From RGIG8700 sp045648505 (GTDB lineage Bacteria; Bacillota; Clostridia; RGIG6154): DNA of 64,000 bases. Position numbers and translations under genes: made by a program. The stretch covers positions 1-64,000 of the forward strand of contig JAZROD010000053.1 in assembly GCA_045648505.1 (NCBI GenBank). Reading direction: 5' to 3'. The notes beneath the pieces are model-generated. The model made no database searches and had not been told where the DNA came from. It was given only the letters and a program-made list of their open reading frames with translations. Shown piece by piece: positions 25,232 to 33,149 of this stretch (positions are counted from its first letter, which is position 1; every line of letters starts with the position of its first letter).

Positions 25232-26113
25232 ATGAATAAATTTGGTATATTTATGAACTTCTGGGAAAATGACTGGATGGCAGACCATGTTAAGTACATT
25301 AAAAAAGCATCTGATATAGGGTTTGATATTCTTGAATTCCAGGCACAACCGCTTCTTGAAATGAGCACGAAAAGAATGGACGAAATAAAGGCTACAGCAG
25401 AATTTAACGGAATTGAACTTACATACAGTCTTGGTCTTGATAAAAAATACGATATTTCATCCTCTGACGAACAAAAAAGGGAGGATGGAATTAAGTATCT
25501 TAAAGAAATAATGGACAGGGTTCACTATATGGACGGAAAAATCATTTCAGGAGTAAGTTATGCAGGGTGGGGTATCCCTGATGACGAATTTACACGCGAG
25601 GAACTTCTTGAAAACAGTATTAAATCAATGAGAGAAATAATTAAAACTGCGGAGGAATATGATATTACATATGCAGTAGAAGCAGTAAACCGCTTTGAAG
25701 GTGTTGTTTTAAATACTGCTCAGCAAGCTGTTGAATATGTTAAGCAGATTAACAGCAAGAAGCTTGGGGTGTTGCTTGATACATACCATATGAATATAGA
25801 AGAAAACAATATTGGCGATGCAATCAGATGTGCAGGAGATATGCTTGTTGGCTTCCATACGGGAGAAAATAACAGAACTGCACCCGGAAGAGGGCATCTT
25901 GATTGGGACGAAATATTTAAGGCACTGGCAGATATAGATTACAAAGGCAGAATTGTTTCTGAACCATTTGTTGTTACAGGCGGACAGGTTGGTAAAGATA
26001 TATGCGTGTGGAGAAATCTTGTAGCTGATACATCTGAACAAGCAATAGATGCTGAGGCTAAATTTCTTCTTGATTTTGAAAAATCAATGGTTGCCAAGTA
26101 TCTCAATAAATAA
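25232..26113 (+). CDS. Ketose 3-epimerase (D-psicose/D-tagatose 3-epimerase-like)
   Basis: 293-aa sugar isomerase/epimerase TIM barrel. The two metal-binding glutamates are in AVEAVNRFE near residue 150 and VSEPFV near residue 245; LLDTYHMNIEE and GFHTGENNRTAPGRG hold the Asp/His and the substrate loop, a pattern typical of D-allulose/D-tagatose 3-epimerases. Completes a three-gene ketose pathway with the isomerase upstream. AAGGAGG lies 6 nt before the start. Confidence 0.87.
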   Translation: MNKFGIFMNFWENDWMADHVKYIKKASDIGFDILEFQAQPLLEMSTKRMDEIKATAEFNGIELTYSLGLDKKYDISSSDEQKREDGIKYLKEIMDRVHYMDGKIISGVSYAGWGIPDDEFTREELLENSIKSMREIIKTAEEYDITYAVEAVNRFEGVVLNTAQQAVEYVKQINSKKLGVLLDTYHMNIEENNIGDAIRCAGDMLVGFHTGENNRTAPGRGHLDWDEIFKALADIDYKGRIVSEPFVVTGGQVGKDICVWRNLVADTSEQAIDAEAKFLLDFEKSMVAKYLNK

Positions 26114-26115
26114 TG

Positions 26116-26144
26116 TTGACAATTTTAAAATAATGTGGTATTAT
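26116..26144 (+). promoter_or_regulatory. Promoter of the T-box leader
   Basis: TTGACA (26116-26121), 17-nt spacer, TATTAT (26139-26144), directly after the epimerase gene. Confidence 0.75.
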
Positions 26145-26159
26145 TATTAAAGTTTAATA

Positions 26160-26425
26160 GTAAAGACTTTGAAGGAGAGTGCTCCTGCAGATGCTTTCAA
26201 GAGAGATGGCGGTTGGTGTAAGCCATTAAAGATAAGCAGGTTGCTGTAGCTCCCGAGTCGGAAGGAAGAAAGCATTAGCAAGTAGAACCTTCCCGAGAAT
26301 GCTGCGTCAGTGCATAGGGCTTGGTGGAGTCTGAAGTGGCACAGTTTTGTGCAATTTGAGTGGTACCGCGGGTATGAAATTATGCTCGTCTCAAAGAATC
26401 AAGTCTTTGGGGCGACTTTTTGTTT
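26160..26425 (+). ncRNA. T-box leader (tRNA-sensing riboswitch), tentative valine specifier GTA
   Basis: Full T-box anatomy: stem I starting GACTTTGAAGGAG with an AGTG loop strand, the distal blocks GAGAGAT and GGTTGGTGTAAGCC (26210-26224), a central helix GGAAGG/CCTTCC, and the T-box GAGTGGTACCGCGG at 26358-26371. The terminator pairs CGTCTCAAAGA with TCTTTGGGGCG (about 26387-26413), followed by five T. The T-box base after TGG is T, which pairs with a tRNA discriminator A. Placing the specifier one purine upstream of the short helix strand CTCC (26250-26253) gives GTA at 26246-26248 (Val); this placement is my inference. Confidence 0.92.
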
Positions 26426-26455
26426 TCTCAAAGAAATCGAAAGGAGAAAATCATA

Positions 26456-28741
26456 ATGGAAGAAAGAATGACCGGTCTTGACTTTAAAATGAGTGAGGTT
26501 GCGGCCAGAATTAAAGAACTTCGTCAGATTGACGGAATTTCTGTTGAAACAATGGCAAAATTAACTGGTGTTTCAAGAGAAGAATATGTTGCCTGCGAAG
26601 CAGGACAGCACGACTTAAGCTTCGCATTTATTTACAGATGTGCGCTTGCTTTTAAAGTTGGTGTTACAGATATTATCGAAGGTGAAAGTGCTAACCTTCG
26701 TTCATACACTGTTACAAGAAGAGGGGAAGGTCAGAAAATTGACCAGGCTCACGGTATGGTTTACCACAGTCTTGCGGCAAACTTTAAAAACAGAGTTTCA
26801 GAGCCTCTTTATGTTCACAGTATTTATGATGAAGCGGCAGAAAGAAAAGATATTGAGCTCACAACTCACGACGGTCAGGAGCTTGATATTGTATTAAAGG
26901 GAAGCCTTAAAATTCAGATTGGCTCACACAGTGTTGTGCTTAATGAAGGCGACAGCGTTTATTTTGACAGTTCAACACCTCACGGTATGATAGCAGTTGG
27001 CGGTCAGGACTGCGAATTTTATGCTATTGTTCTTCAGGGACAGGAAAAAATCATTCACTCTGAAGAAAAGAAAATCAAAAAGACCAAGTTTAAACCACAT
27101 CAGGAATACAAGAGAATTTATCACGATTTCATTGAAACTGTTGAAGATGAAAACGGCTCACTTGAATCAATAAGCTTTAAAAATGAAGATAAGTTCAACT
27201 TTGCATTTGATATAATTGACGGAATTGCAGACAGAAAGCCTGAAAAGGTTGCAATGGTTCATTTAAGCAAAGACCATACAGAAAGAAAATTCACTTTCAA
27301 TGATTTCAAAAAAGAGTCTGCAAGATGTGCAAACTATTTTGAATCAATCGGTATTAAAAAGGGAAGCAAAGTAATGCTCGTTCTTAAGAGACATTATCAG
27401 TTCTGGATTGCAATTCTTGCACTTCACAAAATCGGTGCTGTTGCAATTCCTGCATCAAATCTTCTTCAGGAACACGACTATGAATACAGATACAATGCGG
27501 CAGAGGTTGATGCAATCCTTTGCAGTGCAGATGGTGATATTGCAAATCAGGCAGAGCTTGGTGCTAAAAATGCAAAATGGTTAAAAGAAAAAATCATAGT
27601 TGGCGGAAACAGAGAAGGCTGGAGAAACTTTGACGAAGAATATAAAGTGTTCCCTGATGTTTACGAAAGAAAAGCAGATTCACCGTGCGGTGAAGATGAT
27701 ATGCTTATGTACTTCACATCAGGTACAACCGGCAATCCTAAAATGGCTCTTCACAGCTATAAATATCCACTTGGACATTTCCATACTGCTAACTACTGGC
27801 ATTGTGTAGACCCTGATGGTCTTCACCTTACAATTTCAGATACAGGTTGGGCAAAAGCTGCCTGGGGTAAAATTTATGGTCAGTGGCTTTGTGAAGCAGG
27901 TCTCTTTGTTTATGACTTTGACAAATTTGATGCGGCAGATATCTTGCCACTCTTCGCAAAATATCAGATTACAACTTTCTGTGCACCTCCTACAATGTAC
28001 AGAATGTTAATCAAAGAAGATATTTCAAAATACGATATGAGTTCAGTTCAGCATGCAAATACTGCAGGTGAAGCGTTGAACCCTGAAGTTTACAAACAAA
28101 TCCAGAGCCTTCTTGGTATTGATATTATGGAAGGTTTTGGTCAGACAGAAACAACCTGTCTTATCGGTAATCTCCACGGAAGAGAGTACAAAATCGGTGC
28201 TATGGGTAAACCGGTACCTCTTTATGATGTTGATATTGTTGACCCTGAAGGAAACAGTGTTGATGTTGGTGAAAACGGTGAAATCGTAATCAGAACTTCT
28301 GAAAGAGTTCCTTGTGGTCTTTTCAAAGGTTACTATAAAGACGAAGAAAAAACAAAAGAAGTATGGCACGATGGTCTTTATCACACAGGCGATGTTGCCT
28401 ATAAAGATGAAGATGGTTTCTACTTCTATGTAGGCAGAATTGATGACGTTATCAAATCATCAGGCTACAGAATCGGACCTTTCGAAATCGAAAGCGTTAT
28501 TATGGAGCTTCCATATGTTTTGGAATGTGGTGTTTCTGCAGAGCCGGACGAAATAAGAGGTCAGGTTGTTAAAGCAAGTATCGTTTTAACTAAAGACACA
28601 GTTCCAAGCGAAGAGCTTAAAAAAGAAATTCAGATGTATGTTAAAGAACATACTGCACCTTATAAATACCCAAGAATTGTTGTGTTTAAGGACAGCCTCC
28701 CAAAAACAACTAGTGGTAAGATTATAAGAAATAAACTTTAA
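26456..28741 (+). CDS. XRE-HTH - cupin - AMP-forming acyl-CoA synthetase fusion
   Basis: 761 aa in three parts. Residues about 10-75: XRE-type HTH (VAARIKELRQIDGISVETMAKLTGVSREEY). Residues about 100-200: cupin sensor (YVHSIYDEA, LDIVLKGSLKIQIG, VYFDSSTPHG). Residues about 225-760: ANL acyl-CoA synthetase with SGTTGNPKM, FGQTETT, TGDVAYKDEDGF, a GRIDDVIKSSGYRIGPFE hinge and catalytic Lys in LPKTTSGKIIR. Closest in type to acetyl/medium-chain acyl-CoA synthetases. Start 26456 follows GAAAGGAGA. Regulation by the T-box upstream ties it to amino-acid supply, which suggests activation of a carboxylic acid used as amino-acid precursor (inference). Confidence 0.85.
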   Translation: MEERMTGLDFKMSEVAARIKELRQIDGISVETMAKLTGVSREEYVACEAGQHDLSFAFIYRCALAFKVGVTDIIEGESANLRSYTVTRRGEGQKIDQAHGMVYHSLAANFKNRVSEPLYVHSIYDEAAERKDIELTTHDGQELDIVLKGSLKIQIGSHSVVLNEGDSVYFDSSTPHGMIAVGGQDCEFYAIVLQGQEKIIHSEEKKIKKTKFKPHQEYKRIYHDFIETVEDENGSLESISFKNEDKFNFAFDIIDGIADRKPEKVAMVHLSKDHTERKFTFNDFKKESARCANYFESIGIKKGSKVMLVLKRHYQFWIAILALHKIGAVAIPASNLLQEHDYEYRYNAAEVDAILCSADGDIANQAELGAKNAKWLKEKIIVGGNREGWRNFDEEYKVFPDVYERKADSPCGEDDMLMYFTSGTTGNPKMALHSYKYPLGHFHTANYWHCVDPDGLHLTISDTGWAKAAWGKIYGQWLCEAGLFVYDFDKFDAADILPLFAKYQITTFCAPPTMYRMLIKEDISKYDMSSVQHANTAGEALNPEVYKQIQSLLGIDIMEGFGQTETTCLIGNLHGREYKIGAMGKPVPLYDVDIVDPEGNSVDVGENGEIVIRTSERVPCGLFKGYYKDEEKTKEVWHDGLYHTGDVAYKDEDGFYFYVGRIDDVIKSSGYRIGPFEIESVIMELPYVLECGVSAEPDEIRGQVVKASIVLTKDTVPSEELKKEIQMYVKEHTAPYKYPRIVVFKDSLPKTTSGKIIRNKL

Positions 28742-28742
28742 A

Positions 28743-28777
28743 CAATGCACAGTGCACAATTCACAATGCACAATTAA
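28743..28777. repeat. Short tandem-like GTGCAC/TGCACAATT repeat
   Basis: Two imperfect copies of an ACAATGCACA-type word with a GTGCAC palindrome between. Similar low-complexity words are scattered between genes in gut Firmicutes (recollection). No coding potential. Confidence 0.4.
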
Positions 28778-28781
28778 GGTA

Positions 28782-28826
28782 GTAATCCCAAGAACTTTAC
28801 AGTTTTGGGATTACTTGCATTTTTAG
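28782..28826 (+). terminator. Terminator after the fusion synthetase
   Basis: GTAATCCCAA (28782-28791) pairs with TTGGGATTAC (28805-28814), extended inside by AACT/AGTT; ATTTTTAG follows a few bases on. Confidence 0.65.
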
Positions 28827-28843
28827 AAAGAATATGTTAAAAT
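28815..28843 (+). promoter_or_regulatory. Promoter of the panT-coaX operon
   Basis: TTGCAT (28815-28820), 17-nt spacer, TAAAAT (28838-28843). A CCCC-GAAA-GGGG mini-hairpin (about 28864-28875) lies in the leader before the ribosome binding site. Confidence 0.5.
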
Positions 28844-28898
28844 AAATTGAAAATTGTACTGTACCCCGAAAGGGGACAATAACAAGGAGGAATTTAAT

Positions 28899-29471
28899 AT
28901 GGAAAAAAGAATGGAAACAAGAACACTTGTGATGGCGTCTGTACTTACAGCACTTACGATACTGTTACAGTATATGGGTAGCTTTGTAAAGCTTGGACCA
29001 TTTTCAATCTCATTGGTGCTGATTCCGATTGTAATTGGTGCAGCAACCTGCGGAGTTAAAGTGGGAACATGGCTTGGTTTTGTTTTTGGCGGAGTTGTAC
29101 TTTTAAGCGGTGATGCAGGAGCTTTTCTTGCAGTAAATGTAGTGGGAACAATTATAACTGTTCTTGCAAAAGGTACTCTTTGCGGACTTTTGGCGGGTTT
29201 TGCCTTTAAGGGAATTAAAAAACTCACAAAAAATGATTATGTATCTGCGATTGTTTCAGCAGTTGTATGTCCGGTTGTGAATACAGGTGTGTTTTTAATC
29301 GGATGTCTTTTGTTCTTTATGGACACAATAACTATGTGGGCAGGAGGCGCAGATGTTGCTCATTATATGATTTTCGTACTTGTTGGAGCAAACTTTATAT
29401 TTGAACTTTTATTCAATATTGTTTTTGCACCTGCAATTGTTCAGATTATTAAGGTTGTTAATGGGAGATAA
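28899..29471 (+). CDS. panT: ECF transporter S component, probable pantothenate transporter PanT
   Basis: 190 aa, about six hydrophobic segments. The N-terminus TRTLVMASVLTALTILLQYM is the Arg/Ala-rich S-component helix that contacts the EcfT subunit. It is followed after 2 bases by coaX, and pantothenate kinase is the next step after pantothenate uptake; the substrate call rests on this neighbourhood. EcfA/EcfA'/EcfT must be encoded elsewhere. Start 28899 after AAGGAGG. Confidence 0.75.
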   Translation: MEKRMETRTLVMASVLTALTILLQYMGSFVKLGPFSISLVLIPIVIGAATCGVKVGTWLGFVFGGVVLLSGDAGAFLAVNVVGTIITVLAKGTLCGLLAGFAFKGIKKLTKNDYVSAIVSAVVCPVVNTGVFLIGCLLFFMDTITMWAGGADVAHYMIFVLVGANFIFELLFNIVFAPAIVQIIKVVNGR

Positions 29472-29473
29472 TT

Positions 29474-30238
29474 ATGGTACTTGCAATTGATATCGGAAAC
29501 ACACATATAGTTATTGGTTGTATTGAGGGAGAAAAGGTTGTTTTCAGAGAAAGAATGACAACAAATCCAAATGCAACAAGACTTGAAGTTGCATCCACAA
29601 TCAAGACTGCTTTTGAGATGTACAGAGTTGATTATACAAAGCTTGAAGGTGCAATCATTTCATCGGTTGTTCCTACAATAACAAAGAATGTTAAACAGGC
29701 AATAGAAAAGTTTGCAAAAATTAAAGTTCTGGTTGTTGAACCCGGCATAAAGACGGGCATCAGCATTAAAATAGACAATCCTGCACAGCTTGGTTCAGAC
29801 CTTCTTGTGTCTGCAGTTGCAGGAGTCAGTGAATACAAAACACCGCTTATTATAATTGATATGGGAACTGCAACAACGGTTTCGGTAATCAATAAGAATA
29901 AAGAATATATCGGTGGTGCAATCCTTCCGGGTGTGGGAATTTCTCACGATGCCCTTGTAAACAGAACATCAAAGCTTCAGAGTATTTCTCTTGATGAGCC
30001 TAAAAAGGTTATCGGAACAAATACTGTTGACTGTATCCAGAGTGGTCTTATGTATGGTAATGCAGGAGCACTTGACGGTCTTATTGAAAGATTTAATGAA
30101 GAAGTGGGCGAAAAATGCACAGTTGTTGCAACAGGCGGACTTTCTAAAATTGTTGTACCACTTTGCAAAAATGAAATTATAATTGACGAAGATATGCTCC
30201 TTAAAGGGCTTATGCTTATATACGAAAAGAATATGTAA
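29474..30238 (+). CDS. coaX: Type III pantothenate kinase
   Basis: 254-aa ASKHA-fold kinase doing the first step of CoA synthesis. The phosphate-1 motif AIDIGNTHIV is at residue 4, the second DMGTATTVSV near residue 130, and GGAILPGVGIS and VVATGGLS follow. Length is usual for CoaX. Second gene of the panT-coaX operon, closed by a strong terminator. Confidence 0.95.
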   Translation: MVLAIDIGNTHIVIGCIEGEKVVFRERMTTNPNATRLEVASTIKTAFEMYRVDYTKLEGAIISSVVPTITKNVKQAIEKFAKIKVLVVEPGIKTGISIKIDNPAQLGSDLLVSAVAGVSEYKTPLIIIDMGTATTVSVINKNKEYIGGAILPGVGISHDALVNRTSKLQSISLDEPKKVIGTNTVDCIQSGLMYGNAGALDGLIERFNEEVGEKCTVVATGGLSKIVVPLCKNEIIIDEDMLLKGLMLIYEKNM

Positions 30239-30243
30239 ATTCA

Positions 30244-30275
30244 AGAGTTGCTTTAATTTTAAGCAACTCTTTTTT
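30244..30275 (+). terminator. Terminator of panT-coaX
   Basis: AGAGTTGCTT (30244-30253) and AAGCAACTCT (30261-30270), then a T run. The -35 box of the next promoter begins at 30277. Confidence 0.9.
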
Positions 30276-30276
30276 A

Positions 30277-30306
30277 TTGACAGTATCATATACAATATGA
30301 TACAAT
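30277..30306 (+). promoter_or_regulatory. Promoter with embedded 9-bp operator palindrome for the GH78 gene
   Basis: TTGACA (30277-30282) and TACAAT (30301-30306), 18-nt spacer. The whole spacer and the first -10 bases form a perfect inverted repeat, GTATCATAT-ACA-ATATGATAC (30283-30303). Its position would let a dimeric repressor (GntR- or LacI-like) block RNA polymerase. The regulator is not identified. Confidence 0.75.
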
Positions 30307-30338
30307 TTTCTCGATATAAAAAAGGAGTGAGTTGCTTG

Positions 30339-32294
30339 ATGAAAAGCTATTGGATATGGAATTATGGGGACTATGAGCTTTTTCATTCAAATCTTGTGAA
30401 TTGCCGAAGACAACAGTATGAGGCAGATGTTCCGCCTTTCTGGAAGCTTTATGATGTTGAACGAAATGTGAACTTCTTTTGTGAAAAGGAAATAGAAAAT
30501 GACGGGGCTATGAAGCTTTACTTAAATGGCAAAGGTTGTATAATGCTTGATGATATAAGATATCCCTCTGGAGAAGAAATAAAAATTACCAAGGGACATC
30601 ATACTTTTAAAATCTGCGTTTTTAATTTGTCAGGTTTACCTTCAGCATATATAGAAAGCGACATACTTTCAACAGAGGGAAGCTGGTATACAAAGAATGC
30701 AGAGGGTAAAAAGATTCCTGTTGGTTTTGAGAATGCCTATGACTTGCCGTCAGCTGATGTAGAAAAATTTGATTTTTCTTATGAAAAGGTTGAATATGTA
30801 AATCGCACGAATACTGAAAAGGGTGTGCTCTTTGATTTTGGGAAAGAAATATTCGGATTTTTATATGTAGAAAATGTAAATAAAGATGCAAAAATATGCG
30901 TATCTTACGGAGAATCAGCAGAAGAAGCTTTAGATACAAAGTGGTCTGTTATAAGAGAGCATATATCAGGAAGTGAAAGCTATAAATTAAGACAAAGAGC
31001 ATTTCGCTATATTTACATTGAGGGTGACTTGAATGCAGAGGTTTATGCAGAGTTTGAATATTTGCCGTTAGATGAATCAGGAAGCTTTGAATGCAGTGAT
31101 AAAACCATAAATGATATATGGAATATGTGTGCCTATACATTAAAGCTATGCGCGAGAGAAGTTTTTATTGAGGGTGCAAAAAGAGATCGCTGGCTTTGGG
31201 GTGGAGATGCATACCAGATATTCAAGTTCAGCAAATATCTCTATTTTGATAAAGAAATTGTAAGAAGAAGTCTTATAGGTCTGCGTGGGAAAGAACCGTT
31301 TGACCAACACATAAATACTATCACAGATTACAGCTTGTACTGGGTTATTGCCTTGTGGGAATATTATATGACATACGAAGATGTGGAGTTTGTAAAATTT
31401 ATCTATCCAAAAGCAATATCTTTAATGGAATTTTGCAAAGACAGAACAAATGAATATGGATTCATTATTGCAAAAGGGGAAGACTGGATTTTTGTTGACT
31501 GGTCTGAAATAGATAAAAGTGGCGTAGTATGTGCAGAACAGATGCTTTACTATGAAGCACTTAACTGTATGCATAAATTATCACAAATTGTAAAAGAGGA
31601 AAATACAGATTATAAAAATCAGGCGGAAAAACTGAAAACACAGATAAATGAATTTTTCTGGAACCATGAATATGGCGCGTTTATTGATAATTACGAAAGT
31701 GAAAATATTAATGTAACAAGACACGCAAATATTTTTGCAGTTATGTATGGTATTGCAAACAAAGAGCAAATAAACTCAATTGCTGAAAATGTTCTTAAAA
31801 ATGATAATATTACAAAAATTACAACTCCGTATTTTGAAGGGTATGAGTTGGATGCTATGGGGCAGATTGAAAACTTCGAATATATTTATGATATGCTTTG
31901 TTCATACTGGAAGGGTATGCTTGATTTAGGTGCAACTACTGTTTATGAAGAATATGATCCAAAACTTTCAGGCGTAGAGCATTATGCTATGTATGGCGAT
32001 AAATACCAGAAATCACTTTGTCACGCGTGGGGTGCATCTCCTATTTATCTGCTTGGCAAATATTTTCTCGGAGTATCTGAAACAGAAGCAGGATATGAAA
32101 GCTTTACTGTTAAGCCATATCTTGGTAAGTTTGAATTTATAAAAGGCACAGTTCCCATAAAAGACGGAAAAGTTGAAGTTTTTCTTTCGAAGGATAAACT
32201 TACGGTAAAAACAGATAAAAAAGGCGGAACACTTATCTTAAATGGTAACAGATATAGCTTGGTGCCTGATGAAGAATTTGTTTTAAGGTTTTAA
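30339..32294 (+). CDS. GH78 alpha-L-rhamnosidase-like glycoside hydrolase
   Basis: 651 aa. The family's catalytic (alpha/alpha)6 barrel begins around residue 260; the GAKRDRWLWGGDAYQ block near residue 283 is the GH78 hallmark, followed by DWIFVDWSE and the late HAWGASPIYLL. N-terminal residues form beta-sandwich modules, and a C-terminal beta domain (GYESFTVKPYLG) closes it. It is shorter than many GH78 enzymes and has no signal peptide, so it would act on imported oligosaccharides. Start 30339 after AAAGGAGTG. Monocistronic and probably repressor controlled. Confidence 0.82.
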   Translation: MKSYWIWNYGDYELFHSNLVNCRRQQYEADVPPFWKLYDVERNVNFFCEKEIENDGAMKLYLNGKGCIMLDDIRYPSGEEIKITKGHHTFKICVFNLSGLPSAYIESDILSTEGSWYTKNAEGKKIPVGFENAYDLPSADVEKFDFSYEKVEYVNRTNTEKGVLFDFGKEIFGFLYVENVNKDAKICVSYGESAEEALDTKWSVIREHISGSESYKLRQRAFRYIYIEGDLNAEVYAEFEYLPLDESGSFECSDKTINDIWNMCAYTLKLCAREVFIEGAKRDRWLWGGDAYQIFKFSKYLYFDKEIVRRSLIGLRGKEPFDQHINTITDYSLYWVIALWEYYMTYEDVEFVKFIYPKAISLMEFCKDRTNEYGFIIAKGEDWIFVDWSEIDKSGVVCAEQMLYYEALNCMHKLSQIVKEENTDYKNQAEKLKTQINEFFWNHEYGAFIDNYESENINVTRHANIFAVMYGIANKEQINSIAENVLKNDNITKITTPYFEGYELDAMGQIENFEYIYDMLCSYWKGMLDLGATTVYEEYDPKLSGVEHYAMYGDKYQKSLCHAWGASPIYLLGKYFLGVSETEAGYESFTVKPYLGKFEFIKGTVPIKDGKVEVFLSKDKLTVKTDKKGGTLILNGNRYSLVPDEEFVLRF

Positions 32295-32304
32295 TAAGTA
32301 TAAA

Positions 32305-32336
32305 AAAACAACCGCTATTGCGGTTGTTTTTTTTAT
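32305..32336. terminator. Bidirectional terminator between GH78 and rpsT
   Basis: AAAACAACCGC (32305-32315) pairs with GCGGTTGTTTT (32320-32330), with T runs on both strands. It serves the GH78 gene on plus and rpsT on minus. Confidence 0.9.
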
Positions 32337-32345
32337 GATGCTAAA

Positions 32346-32606
32346 TTACATAGCATTGAATTTTTTTGTAAGCTGTGATTTTTTTCTTGCAGCGGCATTC
32401 TTTTTGATGATACCTTTAGCGCAAGTCTGGTCAACTCTCTTAACTGCAGCTTTGTAAGCAGCCATTGCTTCTTCTTTGTTGCCTGCTTCAACAGCAGCAT
32501 CAAATTTCTTTAAGCAAGTTCTGAGATTTGTCATAACCATTTTATTCTGAAGAGTTTTCTTTGCGATAACTAAAACTCTTTTCTTTGCTGATTTAATATT
32601 TGGCAT
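32346..32606 (-). CDS. rpsT: 30S ribosomal protein S20
   Basis: 86-aa basic helical protein that binds 16S rRNA. The N-terminus MPNIKSAKKRV and the C-terminal KGIIKKNAAARKKSQL block are typical. Ribosome binding site GGAGGTGAATTAA precedes the start on the minus strand. In many Firmicutes rpsT lies next to holA; here holA is 10 kb away. Confidence 0.96.
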   Translation of the reverse strand: MPNIKSAKKRVLVIAKKTLQNKMVMTNLRTCLKKFDAAVEAGNKEEAMAAYKAAVKRVDQTCAKGIIKKNAAARKKSQLTKKFNAM

Positions 32607-32718
32607 TTAATTCACCTCCGAGTAACTTTTTCAGTGTATATGCAATATTAAGTTTCCCCATTTGAGACACAAGCGGTAATGTGACGGACCGCCCGGGTCC
32701 ACTTCAATAGCAGAAGGT
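32607..32718 (-). promoter_or_regulatory. rpsT 5' leader with alternative hairpins
   Basis: The roughly 110-nt leader (read on minus) contains GGACC/GGTCC around a CGGGC loop (plus coordinates 32686-32700). The GCGGT part of that hairpin can instead pair with a later ACCGC (about 32674-32678). The two folds exclude each other, as expected for autoregulation by S20, but I cannot match a known leader family. Confidence 0.4.
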
Positions 32719-32747
32719 ATTCTATCACATAATTTTCAAATTGTCAA
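32719..32747 (-). promoter_or_regulatory. Sigma-A promoter of rpsT
   Basis: Minus strand TTGACA (32747-32742), 17-nt spacer, TAGAAT (32724-32719). Confidence 0.8.
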
Positions 32748-32756
32748 CTACTTTTT

Positions 32757-32946
32757 TTCACTGTGCAAAGCACAATATCTCTGCACAGCAATATCTTTGA
32801 ATGTGAAACATTTAATATCTCTCGAGCATAGCGAGAATATCGTTTATATTGTTAGGAGTTAGGAGTTACACTTGTCCCAAAGGGACATATCGAATTGCGA
32901 AGCAATATATCGAGTAAAAAACATATCGAGCCGAAGGCATATCGAC
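32757..32946. repeat. Micro-hairpin array B, left of the toxin-antitoxin locus
   Basis: Left part, linker ATATCTC: hairpins TGTGC-AAA-GCACA (32762-32774), TGC-ACA-GCA (32782-32790), a 7-bp stem with GAA loop (32798-32814), and CTCG/CGAG (32821-32835). Then a triplicated GTTAGGA-type word (about 32852-32868). Right part, linker ATATCGA(G): TGTCCC-AAA-GGGACA (32873-32887), ATTGC-GAA-GCAAT (32894-32906), an unpaired unit, and GCC-GAA-GGC (32930-32938), ending at CATATCGAC. The TA promoter begins 17 bases later. Linker orientation changes between the parts, as in array A. Confidence 0.8.
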
Positions 32947-32962
32947 AAACAATTCACAAGTG

Positions 32963-32991
32963 TTGACAAAATTTTAGAAAGACAGTATAAT
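32963..32991 (+). promoter_or_regulatory. Sigma-A promoter of the type I toxin mRNA
   Basis: Consensus TTGACA (32963-32968) and TATAAT (32986-32991), 17-nt spacer. The transcript would start near 32998, with an 85-nt structured leader (GTCAG/CTGAC and GGTGT/ACACC hairpins) before the toxin start. Confidence 0.85.
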
Positions 32992-33083
32992 ACAAAAGTC
33001 AGTATAGCTGACAGGCAGGATTTCATTTGCGGTGTTTACACCGGCGGTTGTGCTATCATCTCTTACAAAAGGGGGTGATTGTT

Positions 33084-33149
33084 ATGGATAATGAATACAT
33101 ATTATTTATGATTGTTCTCTTACTTTTAGTAATTTCCATAAAAAAATAA
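33084..33149 (+). CDS. Type I toxin peptide, 21-aa hydrophobic (holin-like/TxpA type)
   Basis: MDNEYILFMIVLLLLVISIKK: acidic N-terminus, one membrane-spanning stretch, and a lysine tail. This is the plan of the small pore-forming toxins of type I systems in Firmicutes (TxpA, BsrG, putative holin-like toxins), though it is shorter than the usual 28-35 aa. A very strong site GGGGGTGAT lies 4 nt before ATG 33084. It has a perfect promoter, a long structured leader, a terminator at 33195-33223, and an antisense gene overlapping its 3' end. Too short for normal ORF calling. Translation in vivo is inferred. Confidence 0.75.
   Translation: MDNEYILFMIVLLLLVISIKK

Noticed and set aside
28743..28777. 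Mobile element end at the GTGCAC repeat
   Set aside because: No transposase, no target duplication; only a low-complexity intergenic word.
32872..33078. 68-codon ORF between array B and the toxin gene
   Set aside because: It starts inside a micro-hairpin, crosses the toxin promoter and leader, and has no ribosome binding site.
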